Below, piece after piece: positions 1 to 10,960 of a DNA stretch of 64,000 bases. The translations under genes were made by a program, and so were the position numbers. The stretch comes from Cranoglanis bouderius (lineage: Eukaryota; Chordata; Actinopteri; Siluriformes; Cranoglanididae): assembly GCA_023630585.1 (NCBI GenBank), contig CM042543.1, forward strand, positions 16,242,260 through 16,306,259, written 5' to 3'. The stretch's first letter is position 1, and every line of letters begins with the position of its first letter. The notes beneath the pieces were generated by a model, which saw only the letters and a list, made by a program, of their open reading frames with translations, made no database searches and had not been told where the DNA came from.

Positions 1-2057
1 GCACCAGTTTCCCAGGAAGTGATGATTGTATTCTCTTGAACACACGGGATGGACACAGAGCTTCAATCGTGAATGTTTTATGCGACATTGCGAGTTTTCG
101 CACAAGTTCAATTCGCGACTTGGATGGAAACATGGCTCATCACTCCAGATAAAATGCAGAGCAAACCGTATTCAGATGCAGGTAAGATATATAACTATAT
201 AAGTTTTTGCAAAAGTTAAATGAAAATGTTCATAATCATCATTTACATGTGCATTTGCCTGCACTACTTCAGAGTCACTCTGACTCCTGCTGCTATAATA
301 AGCTCTATAGAGCTGCTTTCATTTTCGACGCACACCTCCAATGCCAACATCATTCAAACTGAGCCTCTGAAAAGGCTTTTAAGGACATATACCTTATCAC
401 GCACTAGGTGTTTCTGCTCTGGCTGTAAACTAATAGCTTGAACACAATGCACAATTTTTAATAAGGCTGATATTCAAAATGTGTCTACAATATAAATAAG
501 GAAGTATATTTTTCGTACAAAGGCGGACAACAGTTTTGTTTTGTTTATTTAGTCAAGAGATTGTCAGAACAAATTGCGTGGGACTCCGGCTCATGTTAGA
601 AGCCCAGTAATTTGCCACTTAACTGTTAGTTTGATTTCAGACTTCATGCTAATGACTGTTACCAGCAGAATACTCGTTTTGTCTCATGAATTCGGAGCAT
701 TTGGAATCTTCAGTTCACTACTTAACATATTCACTAGCAGGAATGTAAAAAAATATTGTAGTACTGACTCCGAGTATCGTATCAATTCCGTGTCAGGTCG
801 GCTGTAACAGATTTCCCAGTTTGAGCCTCTAATTACATTACATTACTAACTTTGCCCCGTAACAGAGGTGTTCCTGTGTTAACAAGGGCAGCTAAAGCTA
901 AAACGAGTCTAAACACCTTGTGCACATTTAAAGTGAAAACATTCAGCATTAGATCCAAGAGATCTAATATTATAGTTTTAAAAAAATTATATAATTTTTT
1001 TTTATTTTTATTTTTTTATAAATACTGCGTCCTGATGATCTAGTTACTTCTTGTTGGTTGCCAGTTTATTTGTGGCATGCAAGCACACAGGTTTGCAAGC
1101 ATCTATTTCCTATCTCAAAACCACAAACACACAATGCAACCACTCAGCAGCCAAGCTGTTTAAAGTGCTTGTCAATTCATTCCCCCCCCCACGAAAGATA
1201 CTTCAGACTGCAGACAATGTTTCCACTAGAACTAAGACCGTATTTTGAAAAAACACAGCTCATGTAAGAGAGCCACGTGTCTTTTTAAAATGAAGAACCT
1301 TGTGTGTGATCTGGGCCCCCATGAAAGCATGAGAATCGTATCCCATTAAGAATTCCTTCCTTATCTCCTGCTCGCAGACCCGACTTCTGGATGCTCTACT
1401 CTCACACTGCTGGCCCAGTGAACCACAAGAGAAATTAGGTTTTCTTACACACAACACACACACACACTCAAATATTTCGACTACACACCCAGACAAAGAA
1501 ATCTTGACATACATGTCCTTGAGCTTCCATAAAACTTGGAAGCCATTTGCAAGCAGAGTCAGGTGACAGGACAAAAATATCATATGCAGTCATGTCTATG
1601 ATACGCAATATTTATCACATTATACAGGTTCGCTAACAACTTGCCAACAACACAATGCAACAGTAGAGCTGGCTTTATAATAAAACTGAAAAAACATGGT
1701 AGTTTAATGATACTATTATTTAATGACTACAACATTATACTCTTTAGCACTGAAAGGACGGGGATTAAATTCTGTTAACATTTTTAAATAAACTGTTTGC
1801 GATTTTTTCTGGTTGTAATGTGTATTACAAATCATAAAAACCAGCAAAATGTAGGGAAAAGAGAACAAGAGACCCACGATATTGCAGAAAATTGTGAATT
1901 TATCAGGATATCACGACTATATCCTCATATCACCCAGCCCTACTGAGAAATAAATATCACTCTCAGACTTTAGAAATTATTAAATTAAATAATTAATAAA
2001 AAAAATTATGATTAATAAAGCAGAAGGAAAAATAAAGTTTTATAGGAACTTCAAAAC
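1..2057. other. no gene recognised
   Basis: Several short open frames but none with a recognisable product. A repeat end (atatcctcatatcacccagc) sits near 1920-1940. The first 190 bp look like part of a dispersed repeat and end in a donor-like CAG/GTAAGA, but no exon could be supported. Confidence 0.4.
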
Positions 2058-2300
2058 CAAGGGCGTTTTCCCACCTGTCTCATTTGGAACGTCCGTTTTG
2101 GAACCTGGTGTGTTTTCTCCCTTGGTTTGGTTCGTATATTGTGCTCGGATCCGCAACAAAACAATCGGACCGAGACCGAATGAGGTGGTCTCGGCCCGAT
2201 TGTTTTGGGGCAGATCCGAACACGATTGCCTGATTGCAAACGAACTCTGGAACGGTTCGCTTGTGGTGAGAAAGCAATCCGACCTGTATAGCAATGCATG
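2058..2300. repeat. MITE-like repeat with an internal hairpin
   Basis: A 21-bp arm at 2157-2177 (caaaacaatcgg-a-ccgagacc) and its inverted copy at 2187-2207 differ at one base around a 9-nt loop. The flank g-g-g-c-g-t-t-t-t-c-c-c-a-c resembles the end of the element at 28742. The open frames over this stretch are on both strands and are due to the repeat. Confidence 0.5.
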
Positions 2301-3492
2301 ATGGGAACTGCGTTACATAAAAAGCTTGTTTGTTCTGCTAATGGCTCGCAACATGAATTGCGGTTGAACTTGGCCCAAAGACGAGGTAAAATGTCGCATT
2401 GAAATTTGGTCTGACAAACATATTTCTGAACAACTTTCAAAAACACATAAAAACACAAGGTTTACAAGGTGTTTAGTGAGCGTCTCAAGGATTTGGGGTT
2501 TAATCGCTCAGTGGAACATCGATTCCAGCTCAAACTGATAAATTCTAATAACTACAGCTAAAAAGAAAGCCACAAAAAGCTCGCAGAGCTGTGGTCTATC
2601 AATCCATTGATGGATGGCCGCTATGGGCAGAACCCCGGAATATAAACAGGCGCGCACTGGCCAATGAGAGGGCAGTTTACTCACATGTGACTTGCACATT
2701 TTGGTACGCTTTGAAATGTTGCCTTTTGAAAGTGAACCAAGCCAAGGTTAAGTCCCTGTTTTGGAACAAAGCGCAGATCTACAGGTCTGAAAACCCCCCA
2801 GGTAAATATTTGAAAGGTGATGTAAAACTAAATAATAACTGAAAAACAGGAGAGAGAGAGTGTGTGTGTGTGGGGGGGTAGAGCACCTGTTAAATCCTAG
2901 TCTGAGGAGAAGAGGAATGAGAAAACTGACAGAGACAGGCTACACCTCTCTCTGCACATCCAGGACAAAAAGAAAACTATTAATGTCGGGCCATGTTCTA
3001 CCTCTCTCTTTTATTTAGGTCATATCATATCTGTGCTCAGTGCAGACTCCAGGCGAGCGCCTCTCACTTTGTTTCCACAGCAATGCTGAGAAGTGTTTGT
3101 GTGCGTGTGTGTGAGAGAGAGTGTGTGTGTGTGTGAACTCCCCACTTCTTCTCTCTAGATCTCTGCCACTACTAATTCATTTTATTTGTCCCTCTGCTCC
3201 CATAAGTCTATCTGCCTTACCCTCTTCTTTCATCTCTCTCCCTTTCTTTCCATGACCCTTTTAAGTTTTTTTTTCTCCTTTAACGCTTTGGTCTCCATGT
3301 CCTCTTTCTCGCATCTTGCAGGTCAGACTCACCGAGACCTCTGTGTGTTTCTGTCTTTCTCATTTGCTCTCTGTGAAAGTTCAAAAATGTGTGAGAGGGG
3401 GGTATAAAGCCATGTGTGGGGGCAATGAGCACAAGCAGTAGTGAGAAAAATAGAGGGGGGGGGGGGGGGACGATGACACAGACAGGGTCAAC

Positions 3493-3494
<2 letters not shown>

Positions 3495-3563
<69 letters not shown>
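3495..3563. repeat. (GA)n microsatellite
   Basis: About 34 perfect dinucleotide units, preceded by a G run at 3455-3469. Open frames across it on the minus strand are Ser/Leu artefacts. Confidence 0.98.
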
Positions 3564-3567
<4 letters not shown>

Positions 3568-4263
3568 TGGGAACAGGAGACACCCAGAGCAGACCGAGTC
3601 ATGTGAAGGGGCTTTGCAGAGAGTTGGAGGGTGTGACAGGGGTCTAGCTGTGGGAGTGACTGGGACACAGCAGTACCACAGGATTAGGCAGGAATCAGTC
3701 CGTGAATGAGCACTGGTCACTATTTATATTAGAAAAATACATATTGTCATACACAAATTCCACCTATTTATTCAACTTGGTGCATCTGTACGATCGAACC
3801 CATGATGGTCTCAGTGCATGGATATTTTAGCATAACCTGAAAAATGCCTGATTTGCAGTTACATAATCAAACTCAATATCAATATTTTTAAGTGGAGTAA
3901 GTATAGGCTAGTAGTTATAATAAGAATAACAACAGCGAGTAACCAGAGCAAATGATCAGAATTCTGCACACGGAAACCTCAGATTAAAAATACAGGTAAT
4001 GAGTTTTAGTGTGAATCAGAATGTGTAGACATGAGTCTTTATCAGCTCATTAGCCTTTGTTGAGTAATTGCTGCACTTCAATACAAGACACATCACCAAG
4101 CGCTGACATGGAAACAGTCTTTATTGAAGTTATTAAATAACTGCACATTAAAACACGGCAGAGTCGACTATTTTCATTTTGGTAGTCTGCTTTTCAGTGC
4201 TTGATTAACTGTGTGGCAGCCAGGGAAAAGCTGATAGACATGGCTGTGGCTGAACTCAGTCAA

Positions 4264-4375
<112 letters not shown>

Positions 4376-4810
4376 CTTAGATCAGACTGAGGGTTTCAGC
4401 CTATAACATACTTGGGAAGCTCACTCACTTCACTCACCCGCAGTCATCCATCTACTCGCTCATCCATCAATCACTAAAAACTTATGCTGCTGAAAGTGTG
4501 TATATTAGAAATGAAGAAAGCAGAAGAAACTGATGGGCTTAAAAAGAGAGAGGTGAGTTTAGAAGGGTGAAACGGAATGAGTGGGACAGCGAGTGAGCAG
4601 TGCTGTTCGGCAGATATGGGAGAGCTGCGATAATCTCTCCAGGAATGGAAAACTGATTAATCGCTGGAGAAAGATCCTGGGGAAGAGCACAAAAAGCCTT
4701 TGAGAAAAGGGGAGGGGTTTGAAGGAAATAGATGGTGAGAACTCTTCTGTTTTTCCCCTTTCCTCAAAATCTAAGAATACAGTGTGTGTGTGTAAGAACT
4801 CTCTTCAGTG

Positions 4811-4812
<2 letters not shown>

Positions 4813-4885
<73 letters not shown>
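4813..4885. repeat. (CA)n microsatellite
   Basis: About 36 perfect units. Open His/Thr frames across it are artefacts. Confidence 0.98.
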
Positions 4886-4887
<2 letters not shown>

Positions 4888-5690
4888 TTAATGACGGCTC
4901 ATTTCCATGTCACACACTACTAAATGAATGAAAAAGCTTTGGGGGTGGGGTGGATGCCGTTAGTGTAATAATCCAATTTTCGGGTGCCAATGCAAGCTTA
5001 CATAAAAGTGGAAAAACTCGATTGCAGGTCCTGTTACATAAAACATGGCTTTTCCCACAGTAATGCTGAAGCACCGATCACACAGAACCGCTCAAAAACA
5101 CACGCACCAGAGCCAGAGCATGCAGGTCCAATTAACATGGAGAACACACCTCATCAACGGGTGACAGATTCCATTACAACTCCAATATACAGTGTGATTA
5201 CTTTGGCCACTGGCAGATTCAGATTCAGGCTGCAGTGCGAAGGTGAATTTGCAGGCTAGAGTGTTGAATGCATTATGGAGAAAAAGCTCCACATTATACA
5301 TCAACACAAATATTTGCATTTGCAACACCGATATGACAGAAAACTGCTAAATGCAAAGGAGCCCTGAAATCACTGTTTCTTACGGAGAGGAGAGACTCGA
5401 GTTGCAGTTGTTCTGATCAAACATCCACTTGTACAGCAAATATAAACATGCGCTGAAATGTGCTGGGCACAAGAATGTCGGGTCAAAAAAATCTATTTAA
5501 GTCTATTTAAAAAAAAAACAAAACCTATTACGTAGACATTGCCTGTCTCAAATGATTTCTCTAACAGTGCAAAAATGTCAACTATTCATGTGACCAGACA
5601 TGTGAAACTACACCTGACTTCTTAAGACATCAACCATAATAGATGGGAAGACGCGTAATGTATTAAAGCATGTATAAGTAGTGTATCATA

Positions 5691-6005
5691 CAGTCCCCCA
5701 GGATTTCGTGTTCAAAATGAAGCAAACTCCGCAATATTCGGAGGAGATTGCAATTTTCCAAAATTACCACAGATTTTTACTCAGATTTGGGGAAAGACGC
5801 ATCATGTAACGGCGTCGCAACACGCATTCAGCCAAAGCCCTCTTCGATTCACATGCATCAAACATGAGTGCAGCTAAAAAGGTCTCATTCACCAACAAAC
5901 ATCCCTGAGCAAGTCTGTGCAAGACAATTTCGTGCATTTGCAATTTCGCCAATTCAAGTAAAAAAAAAAAAAAAAGCATTAAAAACTCTGCAAGTTGCAT
6001 CGCAA
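5691..6005 (+). mobile_element. hAT-like repeat, copy A
   Basis: Shares most of its length with 23055-23290: cagtcccyccaggatt at the start, then cgcaatattcggaggagatt-like, and a c-a-a-t-t-t-c-g-t-g-c block before tt-c-a-a-g-t-a. The plus strand keeps a short open frame (K-R-S-H-S-P-T-N-I-P-E-Q-V) that looks like the start of a decayed transposase. The superfamily is inferred. Confidence 0.6.
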
Positions 6006-6499
6006 CTTAGTAAAGTAGACATAGTAATGTGTATCAAAATGGCAGGTTTATTCTCCACTTTTTTTATTTAATAACCTCACATTTACACCCCCCCTCACCA
6101 TTTCCCCCTTTGTATATCTTAAAAGGAAAAGACGGCTTTATTCTTATCTGTTGTGTGGAGCAGTATGCAATTTCTGAGCTAACTACTGAGGCACAACTGG
6201 GCTCAGTACAGTTCTATAAAAATATACCAACAGAATTACGAATAAAACTCATGTACTCGACAGATTACATTGCAGACTCTGTGTGAAGCTCACCACATTT
6301 CATCAAAATGTTGATTTAAAAAAAAAAAAAAAAAAAAAAGTGCAATGAATGACAAACCAGGCCTGAATATTGAACCAAGGAGAGTTTTTTTTTTTTTTTT
6401 GTATCAAGCATGTCAAACAATACACTTCCATTTGTTAAACACTTCCTGTAATCACAGAAAGATGGATGCTTTGGAAATCTTTGAAAATTTAGGTGATAT

Positions 6500-6633
6500 A
6501 ATTTACATCAATTACATTCCGGGAGCCATTTAAAATAAAAAGGACAGTCAACCAAAGAGCAAAAACCCGCAGGCTGTTTAAACTGGATAAATGATGACAG
6601 CTATTGTTGCAGTATAAAGCCTCACTTTAAATT
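6500..6633. repeat. 134-bp exact direct repeat, copy 1
   Basis: Identical base for base to 7830-7963, 1330 bp away. It is complex sequence (ccgggagccatttaaaataa ... gatgacagctattgttgcag) and does not resemble any transposon end. Confidence 0.97.
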
Positions 6634-7609
6634 ATATATAAAATAAAAAACCATGACATTGTGACATGCAAATATGACTTAAAGATTAAGTGATGTTTTG
6701 AAATTGTTTAAAATCTTTTCTACATGCCTGCAACAGAAATGGATCCAAAGCTTTTTAAAATGCACATGGTACGTCTATGAATGTAAATGATCTTGGTGAC
6801 AATAATTCAGTTCGGCCTTTAAGCATCACAACAAGGATTCACCGATATATATTTAAAAATATTAATAAGATTTTGTCCATAACTTACAGCCCATGATAAA
6901 CTTTACAATGCAACAACAGAAATGAATCAAGGAAACAATCATACATTGATTATAATCAATTACACTTGATTATAAACTAATAATCATCAAAAAGACCGAT
7001 GACTAGTGTATAAAAAAAATTATGAATATTTTTAATATGATGTGTAAATAGGCTAACAAGGTGATTTGCCTGCAACTCTGATAGTTAAAATAGTCCTTAT
7101 CTATGTCATCATTCACAACTAAACAGTAGGCCCACTGCAGATTCTGGGGTCACACATTTAATACTACTAAATTGTAACATATCAGATTCAGTGGTTTTCG
7201 TCAAATACAGAATTTTTGTCTTAAGAATCAAAGTCATATCATATTGTGTGGAAGCCTGAAGTTTATAAATAATGATCAGTGAAGCTCCACACTCTGAGCA
7301 GATCGATGTGGATGTGAAAAAGGGAACGAGAGGAAAGAAGGATTTGAGAGAATATGGGGAAAAAAATATATACAGGGTTGGTAAGGGAGAAGGAAAAAAA
7401 CATTAATTTTACTGCCAATTCAATTTCCATTATAATCACAATGTGTTTGTATTTAGAAGAAACTGTGTGAATAATCATGTGTGGAAGTAAGTAGAAAGAA
7501 AAGAAACATATTAGCCCACTGAGCATTAATGTGTATATTTTACAAATGGCAAGCAACACATTTAAAAAAAAAAAAAAAAAAAAAAAGTTCATTCTTGACA
7601 GAGAGTGCA

Positions 7610-7829
7610 GAAAGCCAAGCTAAAGCGGAGCTAGATGGGGAGAGCCATTAAAAGGCTTCTCCGTGGCTTTTAACTGAGAGGATACTCAACGGGTGGCTGT
7701 CAGCCTCAGAGTGCCTTGCCTTAATTGTAGTTAATTGCTTCGAATGTCCCCAAGATCTAAATTCAGACCACAATTAGGAAAAAAGCAAACCTGAAGCTGT
7801 GTCGAAATCATGAACCTCATGGTCTTATC
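7610..7829. other. complex single-copy non-coding stretch, possible conserved element
   Basis: High-complexity sequence with several TAATTG/CAATTA cores (cttaattgtagttaattgct near 7720, and c-c-a-c-a-a-t-t-a-g-g near 7770) that could bind homeodomain proteins. No frame looks coding. Conservation is only a guess. Confidence 0.25.
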
Positions 7830-7959
7830 AATTTACATCAATTACATTCCGGGAGCCATTTAAAATAAAAAGGACAGTCAACCAAAGAGCAAAAACCCGC
7901 AGGCTGTTTAAACTGGATAAATGATGACAGCTATTGTTGCAGTATAAAGCCTCACTTTA

Positions 7960-7963
<4 letters not shown>
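7830..7963. repeat. 134-bp exact direct repeat, copy 2
   Basis: Identical to 6500-6633 and directly abutted on the right by the (TA)n/(TATG)n array. Its left flank is complex sequence, whereas that of copy 1 is different. Confidence 0.97.
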
Positions 7964-7964
<1 letters not shown>

Positions 7965-8033
<69 letters not shown>

Positions 8034-8121
8034 ATGTATGTATGTATGTATGTATGTATGTATGTATGTATGTATGTATGTATGTATGTATGTATGTATG
8101 TATGTATGTATGTATGTATGT
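7965..8121. repeat. compound (TA)n(TATG)n microsatellite
   Basis: A (TA)n run to about 8029 passes directly into about 23 TATG units. It abuts copy 2 of the 134-bp repeat. Confidence 0.98.
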
Positions 8122-9479
8122 GCACGTCTGCTACAAACAGAAATGCCTCAGAGAACAGCCAGGTTAAATCAAACGCCGGAATCAGCTCTGTCAAAACAAC
8201 AGCCGAGAGACTCGATCACTCCAAATCAGATTACTTCACATTTTGCTATTTAGCAAAGACACTGCAAGTCAAAGACACTATTTAAAATGCATGAGTTGAG
8301 GAAATGCAATTTTCTTGTAAAAACAAGGCATATGGCATTTCATTTTTTTTTTTAATTTAATGCCTGTGATTTGTGGCATCCCACATCTGATATGATATGG
8401 ACTAGCCTAAAGAACATGGCTCTCCCAAACAAGTCACTCTTAAAGCATAAGGTCATAAGGCTCTATCTCTCCATCTTCCATCCTCCCTCATTATGGCAGA
8501 CAGTGAGACAGATTATCTCCAGGAAGTGCACAAGGAGAGGATCCTAGCAGAAGCAAATTTTACATTAATACCAGTTTCTATCATGCCTGTGTGTTCTGTA
8601 TTGCTGACTGAAGATGCCCTTGAAAGCATTTGTCTCCATGACGGTGTTCAGAAAATTATGTATTTTACTGGGTCTCATTATCTTCGAATGTAGGAACATC
8701 ATGATGGAACGGAGTTTGCTCCACAGGATGCAGCTGGTCCTGTAAAACGACCTCTTGGTCCTGTAAAACGAGCACAGAGAGAAATCACTGCACCTAATGA
8801 CTCCTGTGAGATGGCCGCCCGTGCCATTATGAATCCACCACCATGTTGGCAACAGACACGACTGAAAGCTTACTTCAGTCTGCCTCCAAACCTAAGTATG
8901 TCCAGATGCAGGGAAAATGCGACTCGTGAGAATATTACTTTTTCTCCATTGTGCAGGAATCCACAGTTTGAGCTCCTTAAACCATTAGCCTTGATACAAG
9001 CACTTTCTGAACTGAGGTCATTTTGTGATGCTCAAACACTACGTTGTGCACAGAGGCACTGAGGGTGTAGCTTTAGAGACAAAAATCCAAACATCGAGTG
9101 ATGCCGGTGCTTTACAGATCTGTCATCAGTGGGCCCCTTTTCTCACTTCTAAGTTTTATGCTAACAGAATTAACCTCTGCTGGCTGGCTGGCTGGCTGGC
9201 TGGACGGACGGATATGACATTATTCATTCCTCCGAGTTGGCCGATTCTATAATATAGATTGTTGTGTGCAAAATCTCAGGCTTGTATCTGCATTCATTTT
9301 TGAGATATAGAGGATTTTAAAAGGGGGGCTAGGCTCTAATTTTACTGTAATAACGAGTGCTACAGAGGGGGGAAAAAAAAAAAAAGTTACTACTCTTGAA
9401 CTATTCATTCCAGATGCATGAAATTTTCAGGGATTGTTGTCTAGTATAAGATGCCATTAACTTAAAAAAAGAGATGGTC
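8122..9479. other. no gene recognised
   Basis: Complex sequence with short open frames on both strands (for example 8493-8693 and 8811-9062), none resembling a known family or flanked by convincing splice sites. A short (CTGG)n run lies at 9181-9202. Confidence 0.4.
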
Positions 9480-9655
9480 CAACTGCCCAAGTGGCGCAAC
9501 ACCCTATCATCTGAAGATCATGAGTTCAAATCCCGATGATGCCACAGCCATCTTTGGCCAGGAGTCCAAGAGAGTGAAACTTGTCGTGCTCTCAGGGAGG
9601 GAGGGGTGTCATACTCATTTCACACCTATATCAAATCACAGCAACACTAACACTG
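9480..9655 (+). mobile_element. tRNA-derived SINE, 3' end cut
   Basis: The head shows an RNA polymerase III A-box-like TGCCCAAGTGG (9484-9494) and a B-box-like GAGTTCAAATC (9522-9532) at tRNA-like spacing. A SINE body follows (g-g-c-c-a-g-g-a-g-t-c-c-a-a-g-a-g-a-g). It stops where the Tc1 element begins at about 9658. I recognise the family as common in catfish-like genomes, from memory only. Confidence 0.7.
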
Positions 9656-9657
9656 AT

Positions 9658-10960
9658 ACACAGTGCCCTCCACCAATATTGGCACCCTTAGTAAATATGA
9701 GCAAAGAAGGCTGTGAAAAATTGTTTTAACCTTTGATCTTTTGTTTAAAAAAAAAAAAAATTCACTAAAATACTTTGCTCTCATGTATATCACACAATTG
9801 CACACAAAACAGGTTTATCCCCTCCCAAAAAAATATTTGTTAACTATAGGTGTGCAACAATTACTGGCACCCCTATGAATTCATATAAGAAAAATATATT
9901 TGAAGTATATTCCCACTGATATTTTACTAATTTTTTTAGTATACCTGGGTGACGAGGAACAGGAAATTGTTCAACCATGACTTCCTGTTTAAATATGGGG
10001 TATAAATATGAGGTAACACATAGGCCAAATTCCCTTAGTCCTTCATAACAATGGGTAAAACCAAGAAATATAGCTGTGATGTGCGGCAAAAGGTTCACAA
10101 AATGGTAAATGGCTATAAGAAAATAGCACAAACATTGAAAATGCCCATTTCCACCATCAGGCTAATAATTAAGAAGTTCCAGTCAACTGGAAATGTTATG
10201 AATCAACCTGGAATTGGACGTGTGTCTATATTGTCTCAACGCACTGTGAAGAGGATGATTCGAGTGGCCAAAAAATCTCCAAGGATCACAGCTGGAGAAT
10301 TGCAGAAGTTATTTGTGTCTTGGGGTCAGAAAGTCTCCAAAACTACAATCCGAAGTCACCTAAAAAAAAAAAAAGCCTCTACTCTCATCCAAAAACAAAC
10401 TCAAATGTCTTCAGTTTGCCAGACACTACTGGAACTTCAAATGGGATCTGGTTCTATGGTCAAAATAGAGCTTTTTGGCAATAAACAATAGAGGTGGTAG
10501 CCATATGGAAAAGTACCTCATGCGCACGGTTATATATGGTGGTGGCTCTTTAATGTTTTGGGGCTGTTTTTCTGCCAGAGGACCTGGACATTTTGTTAGG
10601 ATACATGGCATCATGGACTCCTGACTGAAATCCTGACTACCTCTGCCAGAAAGCTTAAAATGGGCCATGGTTGGATCTTCCAGCAGGACAATGAACCAAA
10701 TCATACATCAAAATAAACACAAAAATGAAAAAACACAAAATCAAGGTCCTACCATGGCCATCCCAGTCCCCTGACTTGAATCCCATAGAAAACCTGTGGG
10801 GTGAAATGAAGAGGAGAGTCCACCACCGTGGACCTCGAAATTTGAAGGAGAGATTTGGAGAGATTCTGTATGGAGGAATGGTCTCAGATCCCTTGCCATG
10901 TATTCTCCAACCTCATCAGGCATTATAGGAGAAGACTCAGAGCTGTTATCCTGGCAAAGG
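9658..10960 (+). mobile_element. Tc1-like transposon, right end missing
   Basis: The left end reads cagtgccctccaccaatatt and the body holds a decayed Tc1 transposase. No matching right inverted repeat follows the transposase; sequence after about 10960 does not resemble the left end. It is a dead element inserted next to, or into, a SINE. Confidence 0.8.
10051..10925 (+). pseudogene. Tc1 transposase pseudogene
   Basis: The N-terminal half is open for 146 codons (MGKTKKYSCDVRQKVHKMVN...) with paired-like helix-turn-helix regions. The frame is then lost near 10440, where the first catalytic Asp region should be. Later frames keep GGGSLMFWGCFSARGPG, the second Asp in Q-Q-D-N-E-P-N-H and the final Glu in [15 protein letters not shown]. 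In-frame stops and frameshifts make it inactive. Confidence 0.88.

Noticed and set aside
1..190. Possible exon ending at the donor-like CAG/GTAAGA near 181
   Set aside because: No coherent protein in any frame and no acceptor visible.
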